A stretch of DNA of 64,000 bases from Fen-1245 sp963835535 (GTDB taxonomy: Bacteria; Gemmatimonadota; Gemmatimonadetes; Gemmatimonadales; JACORV01). Position numbers and translations under genes: made by a program. Numbering within the stretch: position 1 is the first letter of the stretch; each line of letters starts with the position of its first letter. Positions 33,485-41,687 of this stretch are shown here, in pieces. The stretch spans positions 248,001 to 312,000 of the forward strand of contig CAWIFL010000004.1 in the NCBI GenBank assembly GCA_963835535.1, written 5' to 3'. Under the pieces are notes generated by a model that saw only the letters and a list, made by a program, of their open reading frames with translations, did not search any database and was not told where the DNA came from.

Positions 33485-33493
33485 GTTCTTATG
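33477..33493. promoter_or_regulatory. Inverted repeat spanning the -10 box and the start codon (probable autoregulatory operator)
   Basis: CATAAG-ATGTT-CTTATG is a perfect 6-5-6 inverted repeat; its right arm contains the LysR start codon and its left arm the -10 box. A further CATAAG half-site lies at 33446-33451. Binding here would block both initiation of transcription and of translation. Confidence 0.6.
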
Positions 33494-34420
33494 GTCATTC
33501 CTCCGCCCGGGCCGGTTACGCTCGAGCGTCTCCGCCTCATCGTAGCGCTGGCTGAGGAGCGGAGCGTGACGGCCGCCGCCCGGGCGGTGGGCATCAGCCA
33601 GCCGGCGTTCTCCCAGAACCTGCGGGTCATCGAGCGGCACTACGGCTTCCCGCTGCTGATGCGGTCGGGGCGGCGCGCGGTGCTGACGCAGCCGGCGCGG
33701 CGGGTGGTGGACTACGCGCGGCGCATCCTGCGGCTGGTGGGGGAATCGGAGCAGGCGGCGCGGGACGTCGTGGATCTCAAGGCGGGGAGTCTGGCGGTGG
33801 CGGGGAGCGCGACGGCCGCGACGTACCTGCTGCCGCGGGCGCTGGCGGAGTTCCGGGCGCGTCACGCGGACGTGGAGCTGCGGCTCAGAATGGGCGATGT
33901 CCGGGCGGTCGAGCGCTGGGTGCTGGCCGGAGACGCGGATCTCGGGGTCATCGGAGAGGTGCCGCAGTCGCTGGAGGCCGTGGTCACCCCCTTCGATCGG
34001 GACGAGCTGGTGGTCGCTGCGGCGCCCACGCACCCGCTCGCGATGGCGGCCCGGCTCGACGGTGAGACGCTGGCCGAGCATCCGCTCATCCTGCGGGAGC
34101 GGGGCTCGAGCACCCGGGAGACGCTGGAGCGGGGGATGTCGCGGGCCGGCCTGGCGCTGCGGGTGGAATTCGAGCTGGAGAGCACCGAAGCCATCCTCCA
34201 GGCGGTGGCGGCCGGCCTGGGCGCGTCGGTGGTCTCGTCGCTGGCGGTGGCCGATGCGTCGCTCGGCCGGCGCATCCGCACGCGACGGGTCGCCGGCCTC
34301 GATCTGGTCCGCTACCTTGCCGTCGTGACGCACCCCGACGCCGAGGCAGGGCCGGCAGCGCGGGAATTCATCGCCCGGCTGGCGCGCGGCGGCACGCCCC
34401 CGGCGATTCCGGCGGCATGA
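33491..34420 (+). CDS. LysR-family transcriptional regulator
   Basis: A 309-residue regulator with an N-terminal winged helix-turn-helix (about 10-68: LRLIVALAEERSVTAAARAVGISQPAFSQNLRVIE) and a type 2 periplasmic-binding-like effector domain (about 95-290). The effector domain resembles CysB/CysL-type members. Its target is not known; position right after the lysine operon makes that operon, or itself, the first candidate. The start codon is inside the palindromic operator, and the gene ends in an ATGA overlap with a small membrane gene. Confidence 0.88.
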   Translation: MVIPPPGPVTLERLRLIVALAEERSVTAAARAVGISQPAFSQNLRVIERHYGFPLLMRSGRRAVLTQPARRVVDYARRILRLVGESEQAARDVVDLKAGSLAVAGSATAATYLLPRALAEFRARHADVELRLRMGDVRAVERWVLAGDADLGVIGEVPQSLEAVVTPFDRDELVVAAAPTHPLAMAARLDGETLAEHPLILRERGSSTRETLERGMSRAGLALRVEFELESTEAILQAVAAGLGASVVSSLAVADASLGRRIRTRRVAGLDLVRYLAVVTHPDAEAGPAAREFIARLARGGTPPAIPAA

Positions 34421-34587
34421 GCCGCCCCCTGGTCCTGGGAGGGGTGCTGGCCTATTCGGTTCTGGTCGGCGCGCTGCGGTATTTCGGGGTGATCGGGACC
34501 ACCGGAACGGTCGTGCTGTTCGGGATCATGGTGCTCGATCTGGTGGCGACGCACTGGCTGCTCCGCCGCGCAGCGCGGAAGCGGTGA
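34417..34587 (+). CDS. Small two-helix membrane protein
   Basis: A 56-residue protein beginning MSRPLVLGG with two hydrophobic segments (about 6-21 and 25-46) and a basic end (LLRRAARKR). The ATG overlaps the LysR stop (ATGA), which strongly supports translation. No family recognised. Confidence 0.6.
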   Translation: MSRPLVLGGVLAYSVLVGALRYFGVIGTTGTVVLFGIMVLDLVATHWLLRRAARKR

Positions 34588-34603
34588 GATGGCCCGTTTG
34601 GCC

Positions 34604-34632
34604 TTGCCGCTGCCTCCGGCGAGCCGTAGTTT
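34604..34632 (+). promoter_or_regulatory. Candidate promoter of the threonine dehydratase operon
   Basis: TTGCCG (34604-34609), 17 bases, TAGTTT (34627-34632), followed by a ribosome site AAAGGAG near 34642 and the GTG start at 34660. Confidence 0.45.
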
Positions 34633-34659
34633 GCGGCCACTAAAGGAGTCGTCGCCCGC

Positions 34660-35640
34660 GTGACGATCGCCTCGCCCCCCGACTTTGTCACCCTGGAAGC
34701 GATCCGTGCGGCTGCGCAGCATCTGCGCGGCATCGCGGTGCACACTCCGCTGCTCCCGGTGGACGAGCTGGCGGAGCGGCTGGGCGTGCCGGTGTTCGTG
34801 AAGCCTGAGAGCTTGCAGCGGGTGGGCGCCTTCAAGCTGCGCGGCGCGTTCACGCTGGTGCGGCAGCTGGCGGCCGAGGGGACGCGGGGCGTCATCACCT
34901 ACTCCTCGGGCAATCACGGCCAGGCCGTGGCGTACGCGGCGCGCCGCTTCGGCTTGCGGGCGGTGGTGGTGATGCCCGAGACGGCGCCGGCGACGAAGCA
35001 GCGCGGTGTCGCGCGGTGGGGCGGCGAGGTGGTGCTCGCCGGGCGCACGTCGGTGGACCGGCACGAGCGGGCGGTGGAGATCGCGGCACGCGACCAGCTC
35101 GCGATGGTGCCGCCGTTCGATCATCCGGCGATCATCACCGGGCAGGGCACCGCCGGCCTCGAGCTGGTGGAGGATTGCCCCGACGTCCGCACGGTCGCCG
35201 TCCCGGTGGGCGGGGGCGGACTGGCGGCCGGGGTCGCGACCGCGGTCAAGGCGCTGGCGCCGCAGGCCAAGGTCGTGACCGTGGAGCCGGAGGGCGCACC
35301 CACCTACGAGCGGGCGCGGGCGGCCGGCGCTCCGGTGACGCTCGACCACACGGGGAGCATCGCGGACGGGCTCCTGCCGCTCCGGATCGGGGCGCTGACG
35401 TTCGCGCACCTCGCGCGCTTCGCCGATCGCGCCTGCCTGGTCTCGGACGCGGAGATCCTGAAGGCCGTGCGCTATGCGGTGGATCGCCTGAAGCTGGTGC
35501 TGGAGCCGTCGGGCGCGGCGACGCTGGCGTGGCTGCTGGCTCAGCGCGCGGGCGACGTGGCCGGTCCGGTGGTGGCGGTGCTGTCGGGCGGCAACATCGA
35601 GTGGGAGGGACTGCAGACGCTCCTGGCGGGCGACGCGTGA
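34660..35640 (+). CDS. Threonine/serine dehydratase, PLP-dependent
   Basis: A 326-residue fold-type II PLP enzyme deaminating threonine (to 2-oxobutyrate) or serine. PLP Lys59 is in GAFKLRGA, the cofactor phosphate loop VGGGGLAAG at about 184-192, and SSGNHGQA (88-95) is the substrate loop. It lacks the C-terminal ACT domains of biosynthetic IlvA, so it resembles TdcB or a racemase/dehydratase; feedback by isoleucine is unlikely. The GTG start follows AAAGGAG. Its stop overlaps the regulator gene start (GTGA). Confidence 0.88.
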   Translation: MTIASPPDFVTLEAIRAAAQHLRGIAVHTPLLPVDELAERLGVPVFVKPESLQRVGAFKLRGAFTLVRQLAAEGTRGVITYSSGNHGQAVAYAARRFGLRAVVVMPETAPATKQRGVARWGGEVVLAGRTSVDRHERAVEIAARDQLAMVPPFDHPAIITGQGTAGLELVEDCPDVRTVAVPVGGGGLAAGVATAVKALAPQAKVVTVEPEGAPTYERARAAGAPVTLDHTGSIADGLLPLRIGALTFAHLARFADRACLVSDAEILKAVRYAVDRLKLVLEPSGAATLAWLLAQRAGDVAGPVVAVLSGGNIEWEGLQTLLAGDA

Positions 35641-37082
35641 CGACGCCGAACCAGCTGACCGGCGCGACGGTGTTGGTGGCCGACGACGACACGGCGCTGG
35701 TGGGTACCCTGACGTGGATCCTCAAGGGCCAGGGGTGCCGAGTCGTGGCCGTGCCAGACGGCGTGGGCCTGCTGGAGCGACTCGACGACGAGCACCCGGA
35801 TCTGGTGCTGCTCGACATCATGATGCCGAAGGTGGACGGCCTGCAGCTGCTGGAGAGGATCCGCAGCGAGCCGCGGTGGAAGGACCTCCCGATCCTGATG
35901 ATCTCCTCGATGGATCCGGAGGACGGCACGGCGAAGGCGCTCGGCCTGGGCGCGTCCGACTTCGTCGCCAAGCCGTTCCGGGTGAAGGAGCTGCTGGCGC
36001 GGGTCGAGGCGCAGCTCAAGCGGGGCCGGGAGCTGCGGTCGGCGCGGGAGGACGCGCGGGCGCGCGGCGCCATCGTGGACATCCTCCACGAGCTCACCGA
36101 CTCGCTCAAGCCGGACGAGATCTACCACATCCTCGCGCGCCGGGTGGCGCGGGCGCTCAACATTTCGCGCTGCTCGCTGGTGCTGGCGAAGCCGGGGGAC
36201 GTCTACGGCACGGTGGTGGCCGCCTACGAGAACCCGATGCTGCGGAACCTCCGGATCGAGCTGTCGCGCTATCCCGAGATGGTGCGCGCACTCGAGACCG
36301 ACCGGATGGTCATCGTGGCCGACGTCTCGACCGATCCGCTGTTCGACGAGGTCCGAGCGATCTGGGCCAAGAACGGCATTCCGGTTCCCACCCAGTCGGT
36401 GGTGGCGCTGCCGTTCCGGATGCGGGAAGAGCAGTGCGGCGTGCTGTACCTCCGGACGGTGAAGGGGGAAACGGCGCTGACCGGCGACGACGCCCAGTTC
36501 GCCGACACGGTGATCAAGGCGGCGGTCGCGGCCATCGAGAAGGCGCACGACTTCGAGACGGTGGTCTCCGACAAGGAGCGGTTGGAGATCATGGCGTCCA
36601 CGGACTCGCTGACCGGGTGCATGAACCGGCGGGCGCTGCTCGAGGCGCTCGAGCACGAGGTGGAGCGGGCGCGCCGCTACAACCTGGTGCTGACGCTGCT
36701 GATGGTGGATCTCGACCATTTCAAGAAGATCAACGACACGCTGGGCCACGTGGTCGGCGACACGGTGCTGCACCAGCTCGGCGATCTGCTGCGGCGCGAG
36801 GTGCGCTCGGTGGATGCCGTGGCCCGTTACGGCGGCGAGGAGTTCGTGATCCTGCTGCCGGAGACCGCGGTACACGGGGCGATGATCTTCGCCGACAGGA
36901 TGCGCCAGCGGATCGCGAACTACGCGTTCGTCGACCCGGATCGCCCCGTGCGGATCACCGTTTCCGTGGGAGTCGCCTGCTACCCGGACCGGGCGGTGGA
37001 GTCTCCCGAATCCTTCATCGCGCTGGCCGACGCGGCGCTGTATCGCGCCAAGGCGGACGGCCGCAACGTGGTGCGCCAGTGA
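35637..37082 (+). CDS. Response regulator with GAF and GGDEF domains (diguanylate cyclase)
   Basis: A 481-residue signalling protein. Receiver domain about 10-125: acidic pocket Asp16/17, phosphoacceptor Asp60 (LLDIMMPK) and the VAKPF lysine. A GAF domain spans about 145-295. The C-terminal GGDEF domain (about 305-480) has RYGGEEF, the active variant GGEEF, preceded at the usual distance by RSVD, the RxxD inhibitory c-di-GMP site. It therefore should make c-di-GMP under control of phosphorylation and product feedback. The GTG start overlaps the dehydratase stop, and its stop overlaps the kinase start (GTGA). The cognate histidine kinase is not in the window. Confidence 0.9.
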   Translation: MTTPNQLTGATVLVADDDTALVGTLTWILKGQGCRVVAVPDGVGLLERLDDEHPDLVLLDIMMPKVDGLQLLERIRSEPRWKDLPILMISSMDPEDGTAKALGLGASDFVAKPFRVKELLARVEAQLKRGRELRSAREDARARGAIVDILHELTDSLKPDEIYHILARRVARALNISRCSLVLAKPGDVYGTVVAAYENPMLRNLRIELSRYPEMVRALETDRMVIVADVSTDPLFDEVRAIWAKNGIPVPTQSVVALPFRMREEQCGVLYLRTVKGETALTGDDAQFADTVIKAAVAAIEKAHDFETVVSDKERLEIMASTDSLTGCMNRRALLEALEHEVERARRYNLVLTLLMVDLDHFKKINDTLGHVVGDTVLHQLGDLLRREVRSVDAVARYGGEEFVILLPETAVHGAMIFADRMRQRIANYAFVDPDRPVRITVSVGVACYPDRAVESPESFIALADAALYRAKADGRNVVRQ

Positions 37083-38152
37083 ACCAACGCCGTTGTCCCA
37101 AGTGCCACTCGCTCTATGCGGGTGATGCGCGTTTCTGTCCCAAGGACGGCAGCCAGCTCGTCGACGTGGCGGTCGCCCCCGCGCCCGCGTCGGCGGGTTC
37201 GACCCAGATCCGGCAGGCGGTGAAGCCGAAGCCGACGACCGGCGATCCGGCCAAGACGCTGAAGGATCAGGTCCTCGACCAGCGCTACCAGGTGCAGCGG
37301 AAGCTGGGGGAGGGCGGGATGTCGTTCGTCTACGAGGCGAAGGACATCTCGAGCGGCGAGCTGGTGGCGGTGAAGATCATGACGCCGAAGCTCGCCCAGG
37401 ACAAAACCGCGGCCGAGCGGCTGCGGCGCGAGGCCGGCCTGGCGATGCGGCTCGACCACCCCAACATCTGCCGCATCATCCGCCTCGGCGAGACCGAGGA
37501 CGGCCTGATCTACCTGGTGATGCCGCTGCTCAAGGGCGAGCTCCTTTCGGACAAGGAGGTTCGCGAAGGCCCGATGCCGCTCGAGGTCGGCGTCCCGATC
37601 ATGCGCGAGGTGTGCGACGCGCTGAACTTCGCCCACCAGCAGCAGATCGTGCACCGCGACCTGAAGCCGGAGAACATCTTCATCTGCCCCAAGCCGGACG
37701 GCGGCATCACCGCGGTGGTGACGGATTTCGGGCTGGCCAAGGAGAAGCGGGCCGAGCCGGGGATCGCGAAGCTCACGGCGACGGGCATCATCCTCGGCAC
37801 GCCGGAGTTCATGAGCCCCGAGCAGATCCGCGGCAAGCTGCTCGACGGCCGGTCGGACATCTACGCGCTGGGCCTCGTCGCGTACGAGATGTTCACCGGG
37901 AAGCTGCCGTTCGAGGGGAAGACCGCGCAGGACATGATGATCGCGCGGCTCCGCGGGCAGCCGCTGCCGCTCCGGAAGGCGCGGGCCGACCTCGAGTTCA
38001 CGCCGCAGTTCGAGAAGGCGCTGATGAAGGCGATCGAGGCGGAACCCGCGAGCCGTTACCAGACCGCGGCGGAGTTCGGCGCCGCGCTGGTCGAGGCCGC
38101 CGGCGGGAGCGCCGGCGGCGGCATGATGGGGAAGCTGAAGAAGCTCTTCTGA
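37079..38152 (+). CDS. Ser/Thr protein kinase with an N-terminal zinc ribbon
   Basis: A 357-residue Hanks-type kinase. N-terminal zinc ribbon CPKC...FCPKDG (Cys6, Cys9, Cys20), a linker, then the kinase: P-loop GEGGMSFVY (78-86), Lys99 in AVKI, HRDLKPEN and TDFGLAKE, and the activation-segment end SPEQIRG. All catalytic residues are present. No transmembrane helix or extracellular sensor follows, so it is cytosolic. The GTG start overlaps the GGDEF gene stop, so the two signalling proteins are produced together. Confidence 0.92.
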   Translation: MNQRRCPKCHSLYAGDARFCPKDGSQLVDVAVAPAPASAGSTQIRQAVKPKPTTGDPAKTLKDQVLDQRYQVQRKLGEGGMSFVYEAKDISSGELVAVKIMTPKLAQDKTAAERLRREAGLAMRLDHPNICRIIRLGETEDGLIYLVMPLLKGELLSDKEVREGPMPLEVGVPIMREVCDALNFAHQQQIVHRDLKPENIFICPKPDGGITAVVTDFGLAKEKRAEPGIAKLTATGIILGTPEFMSPEQIRGKLLDGRSDIYALGLVAYEMFTGKLPFEGKTAQDMMIARLRGQPLPLRKARADLEFTPQFEKALMKAIEAEPASRYQTAAEFGAALVEAAGGSAGGGMMGKLKKLF

Positions 38153-38168
38153 CCAAGGGGGAACGATA

Positions 38169-39482
38169 ATGCGTGTCGGGGCGAGGATCCTGGCAGGGGC
38201 GGCCGTGGCCGCCGTCGCGACGTCGGCGCTGCGCGCACAGGCGCCGGCCGAAGCCCCGGTCGTCGCGATCCGCGCCGGCACGCTGATCGACGGCACGGGC
38301 GGCTCGCCCGTGCGGAACGCGGTGATCGTCATCCGCGGCGACCGCATCGAGGCGGTCGGCCCGTCGGTGCGCGTCCCGGCCGGCGCCCGCGTCATCGACC
38401 TCTCGCGCTACACCGTCCTCCCGGGCTTCATCGACGCGCACGTGCATCTGGCCAGCCGGCCCCTCGGGGTCGGGGATTTCGTCCACCGCGGCGTCACCGA
38501 CGACGAAGGGGACGACGCGCTGTGGGGCGCGGCGGACGCGCGGGCCACGCTCCTCGCCGGCTTCACCACGGTGCGCGACGTCGGCTCCTCGTCCTTCGCG
38601 AACGTCGCGCTGACGCGCGCGATCGACGCGGGGCGCGTCCCCGGCCCGCGGATGGTGGTCGCGGGACACCTGATCGGCATCAGCGGCGGGCACTGCGACC
38701 TCGACGGCCTGGCGCCCGGCGTGGTGCCCGAGCGCGGCCCGCTCGAAGGGATCGCGGCGGGGGCCGACCAGGTGCGGGAGGCGGTGCGCCTGCAGGTGAA
38801 GTACGGGGCCACGGTGATCAAGATCTGCGCGACCGGCGGCGTGCTGTCGCAGGGCGACCAGATCGGCGCGCAGCAGATGACCGAGGACGAGATGCGGGCC
38901 GCGGTCGAAACGGCGCAGATGCTGGGCCGCCGCGTCGCGGCGCACGCGCACGGCAACGCGGGGATCAAGGCCGCGATCCGCGCCGGGGTGACCAGCATCG
39001 AGCACGGCTCCTTCCTCGACGACGAGGCGGTGCGGATGATGGTCGAGCACGGCACCTGGCTGGTGCCGACGCTGTTCGCCGGCTGGTCGGTGGGATCGCC
39101 CGAGGCGTCGGCGCACCTGCCGGCGTGGATGGCGGAGAAGGGCCGCGCCGCCTGGGAGGCGATGCAGCGCTCCATCCGCCTCGCGGTCCAGGGCGGCGTG
39201 AAGATCGCGCTCGGCACCGACGCGGGGGTGGATCCCCACGGCCAGAACGCGCGCGAGTTCGAGCTGCTGGTCACCGTCGGCGGGATGTCGCCGATGCAGG
39301 CCATCCAGGCCGGCACGATGAACGGCGCCACGCTCCTGGGGATGGAGCACGACGTCGGCTCGGTCGAGACCGGCAAGTTCGCCGACCTCGTCGCCGTCGG
39401 CGGCGACCCGCTGGCCGACATCAAGACGCTCCAGCACCCCGCCTTCGTGATGAAGGGCGGCGAGGTCGTTCTGGCGCCTTGA
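38169..39482 (+). CDS. Secreted amidohydrolase (imidazolonepropionase-like)
   Basis: A 437-residue metal-dependent hydrolase with a signal peptide (1-23, ALRAQ). Metal ligands: HVH in GFIDAHVHLA, the carbamylated lysine region VIKICATGG, later HAHGNAG and SIEHGS histidines, and GTDAG aspartate. The closing beta domain has GKFADLVAVGGDPLADIK. It belongs to the large amidohydrolase group including Xaa-Pro/N-acyl peptidases and imidazolonepropionase-like enzymes; substrate unknown. ATG at 38169 has a GGGGGAA site 8 bases upstream. Its stop overlaps the TTG start of the next gene. Confidence 0.85.
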   Translation: MRVGARILAGAAVAAVATSALRAQAPAEAPVVAIRAGTLIDGTGGSPVRNAVIVIRGDRIEAVGPSVRVPAGARVIDLSRYTVLPGFIDAHVHLASRPLGVGDFVHRGVTDDEGDDALWGAADARATLLAGFTTVRDVGSSSFANVALTRAIDAGRVPGPRMVVAGHLIGISGGHCDLDGLAPGVVPERGPLEGIAAGADQVREAVRLQVKYGATVIKICATGGVLSQGDQIGAQQMTEDEMRAAVETAQMLGRRVAAHAHGNAGIKAAIRAGVTSIEHGSFLDDEAVRMMVEHGTWLVPTLFAGWSVGSPEASAHLPAWMAEKGRAAWEAMQRSIRLAVQGGVKIALGTDAGVDPHGQNAREFELLVTVGGMSPMQAIQAGTMNGATLLGMEHDVGSVETGKFADLVAVGGDPLADIKTLQHPAFVMKGGEVVLAP

Positions 39483-40567
39483 AGCGCTTTCCCGCCTACG
39501 ATCCTCCGGAGTACGTGAACTGGGCGCCCGACGCCCGGCTCGTCGCCGCCTTCGCCGAAACGCTGCACGCCGACACCGAGCGCTGGGTGGTCGTGGAGGC
39601 GCTGGACGAGGCCGCGCTGCTCGAGCTGTACGCGGCGCTGGTCCGCACGCGCCTCCAGGACGTCACCCTCAAGCGCTGGGTACGGACCGGAGTGATCTCG
39701 AAGGCCTGGCTCGGGACGGGCGAGGAGGCGATGACCGTCGGCCCGGTGCACGCGCTGGACCGCGCGCGCGACATCGTGGCGCCGATGATCCGCAACGCCG
39801 GGGCATGCGCGGAGATGGGGATGCCGATCGCCGACAACTTCCGCTCCTACCTCGGCACGGCCGACGCTCCCTCGGGCGGGCGCGACCTGCACGCCGGGTC
39901 GTTCGCCCACCGCGTGCTCCAGCCGATCTCGCACGTCGGGGACGTCGTGCCGGTCGTGACCGGGCTCGCGCTGGTGAGCGGGATGCGGAAGGAGGGGCGG
40001 GTCGTGCTCACCTGGATCGGGGACGGCTCGACCAAGACGGGCACCGCGCACGAGGGCCTGAACTTCGCCGCGGTTAGGAAGGTCCCCGCGATCTTCGTGA
40101 TCCACAACAACCAGATCGCCCTCGGCACGAGACTGGGGCAATTCCACCTTGGCGGGGATTTCTCCGAGCTGCCTGCGGCCTACGGGATGGCCGGCGCGGT
40201 GTTCGACGGCAACAACGTGCTCGACGCCTACGCCGCGACGCGGCTGGCCGCGGAGCGGTGCCGCGCGGGCGACGGGCCGGTGATGCTCGTCGGCAACACC
40301 TTCCGGATGGGCGGGCACGCGACCCACGACGAGCGCGAGGCGCGCGCCATCCTCCCCGAGACGATGTTCGCCGAGTGGGGGAGGAGGGACCCGATCGGCC
40401 TGTACGAGGAACATCTGAAGCGGCTGGGCCTCGCGGCCTCGGCGCTCGAGGCAGCGGAGGCGCGTGTCGAGGCGGAAATCGCGGCGGCCGAAGCGGAGGC
40501 GCTGGCGAGCCGGGAGACGAGCGTGCCGGAGAGCGAGTCCGCGGAACGGGGGGTGTATGGATCGTAG
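39479..40567 (+). CDS. Thiamine-diphosphate dehydrogenase E1 component, alpha subunit
   Basis: A 362-residue alpha subunit of a 2-oxo acid dehydrogenase (pyruvate or branched-chain type). The ThDP-binding motif is GDGSTKTGTAHEGLNFAAVRKVPAIFVIHNN, with GDGS and the terminal NN. Such E1-alpha proteins need a beta subunit and E2/E3, none of which adjoin here. I start at TTG 39479, which overlaps the previous stop (TTGA); an in-frame GTG at 39515 is the alternative and would lose 12 residues. The last 11 bases overlap the next gene. Confidence 0.85.
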   Translation: MKRFPAYDPPEYVNWAPDARLVAAFAETLHADTERWVVVEALDEAALLELYAALVRTRLQDVTLKRWVRTGVISKAWLGTGEEAMTVGPVHALDRARDIVAPMIRNAGACAEMGMPIADNFRSYLGTADAPSGGRDLHAGSFAHRVLQPISHVGDVVPVVTGLALVSGMRKEGRVVLTWIGDGSTKTGTAHEGLNFAAVRKVPAIFVIHNNQIALGTRLGQFHLGGDFSELPAAYGMAGAVFDGNNVLDAYAATRLAAERCRAGDGPVMLVGNTFRMGGHATHDEREARAILPETMFAEWGRRDPIGLYEEHLKRLGLAASALEAAEARVEAEIAAAEAEALASRETSVPESESAERGVYGS

Positions 40568-41687
40568 GCTTGCGGTCGCCCTGGGGGCCGTCGTGTCGCT
40601 GGCGCCCGCGGCGGCGGCGCAGGAGCCCGGCGGCCTCACGGCGGTGCGGGTGGCGGGTCAGACGCTGCAGGTGCCGGCGGGCTTCGCCGTGGACGTGTAC
40701 GCCGAAGGGCTCCGGGGCGCGCGGTTCATGGCGCTCGGGCCCGACGGGACGCCGTACCTGTCGATCACGCGCGCCGGGAGGGTGGTGAAGCTCCCCGACG
40801 CCAACGGGGACGGCCGCGCCGACACGGTGATCACCGTCGCCGAGGGCCTCAACCTGCCGCACGGCCTCGCCTTCCGCGGTGACACGCTGTATGTCGCGGA
40901 GAACGACAAGGTCGTGCGGTTCCGCCCCGGCGCGGCGGCGCCGGAAGTCGTGGTGCCGAACCTGCCCGGACGCGGCGGGCACTTCACGCGCACCGTCGTC
41001 TTCGGGCCCGCGGACGGGAAGCTGTACGTCTCGGTCGGCTCCTCGTGCAACATCTGCGACGAGTCGGACCCGCGTCGCGCCGCGGTGCTGCGCTACAACC
41101 TCGACGGCAGCGGCGAGGAGATCTTCGCCCACGGCCTCCGCAACTCGGTGGGCATCGCCTTCGACCCGGCGACGGGCGCGCTGTGGGGGACGAACAACGA
41201 CCGCGACAACCTGGGCGACGATCTGCCGCCGGACCGGATCAACATCATCCGCCAAGGCTTGAATTACGGCTGGCCGCAATGCTACCTGCCCGGGAAGAAC
41301 AACCCCGAGTACGCGACCGCGGACTGCAGCCACGTCGAGGGGCCGGCGATCGCGTTCCAGGCGCACTCCGCCCCCCTCGGCATGGCGTTCTACACCGGCG
41401 CGCAGTTCCCCGCGGCGTACCGCGGCGGCGCGTTCGTCGCCTACCACGGCTCGTGGAACCGCAGCATTCCGACCGGCTACAAGGTCGTGTACGTGCACGT
41501 GGAGGACGGCCGCCCCGTCTCCATCGGCGACTTCATCACCGGCTTCCTCCCGGACCCGGGCGCTGCGCCGTGGGCGCGGCCGGTGGACCTGCTCGTGCTG
41601 CGCGACGGGAGCCTGCTGGTGAGCGACGATACGGGCGGGTACGTCTTCCGCGTGCATTACGTCGGGCGTAGCCCGGGTCTCCGATGA
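40557..41687 (+). CDS. Secreted PQQ-type sugar dehydrogenase (sorbosone dehydrogenase-like)
   Basis: A 376-residue exported beta-propeller with a signal peptide (1-22, AAAAQ). Propeller motifs include LNLPHGLAFRGDTLYVAEND, SVGSSCNICDE (vicinal cysteines at a conserved loop), GLRNSVGIAFDPATGALWGTNNDRDNLGDD and FVAYHGSWNRS, characteristic of soluble glucose/sorbosone dehydrogenases that bind PQQ and calcium. It should oxidise sugars in the periplasm. The gene starts within the E1-alpha gene and ends in an ATGA overlap with the peptidase gene. Confidence 0.88.
   Translation: MDRRLAVALGAVVSLAPAAAAQEPGGLTAVRVAGQTLQVPAGFAVDVYAEGLRGARFMALGPDGTPYLSITRAGRVVKLPDANGDGRADTVITVAEGLNLPHGLAFRGDTLYVAENDKVVRFRPGAAAPEVVVPNLPGRGGHFTRTVVFGPADGKLYVSVGSSCNICDESDPRRAAVLRYNLDGSGEEIFAHGLRNSVGIAFDPATGALWGTNNDRDNLGDDLPPDRINIIRQGLNYGWPQCYLPGKNNPEYATADCSHVEGPAIAFQAHSAPLGMAFYTGAQFPAAYRGGAFVAYHGSWNRSIPTGYKVVYVHVEDGRPVSIGDFITGFLPDPGAAPWARPVDLLVLRDGSLLVSDDTGGYVFRVHYVGRSPGLR

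Noticed and set aside
34417..34587. Treating the 56-codon frame after LysR as noise
   Set aside because: Kept as a gene because the ATGA overlap, two hydrophobic helices and a basic tail are consistent with a real small membrane protein.
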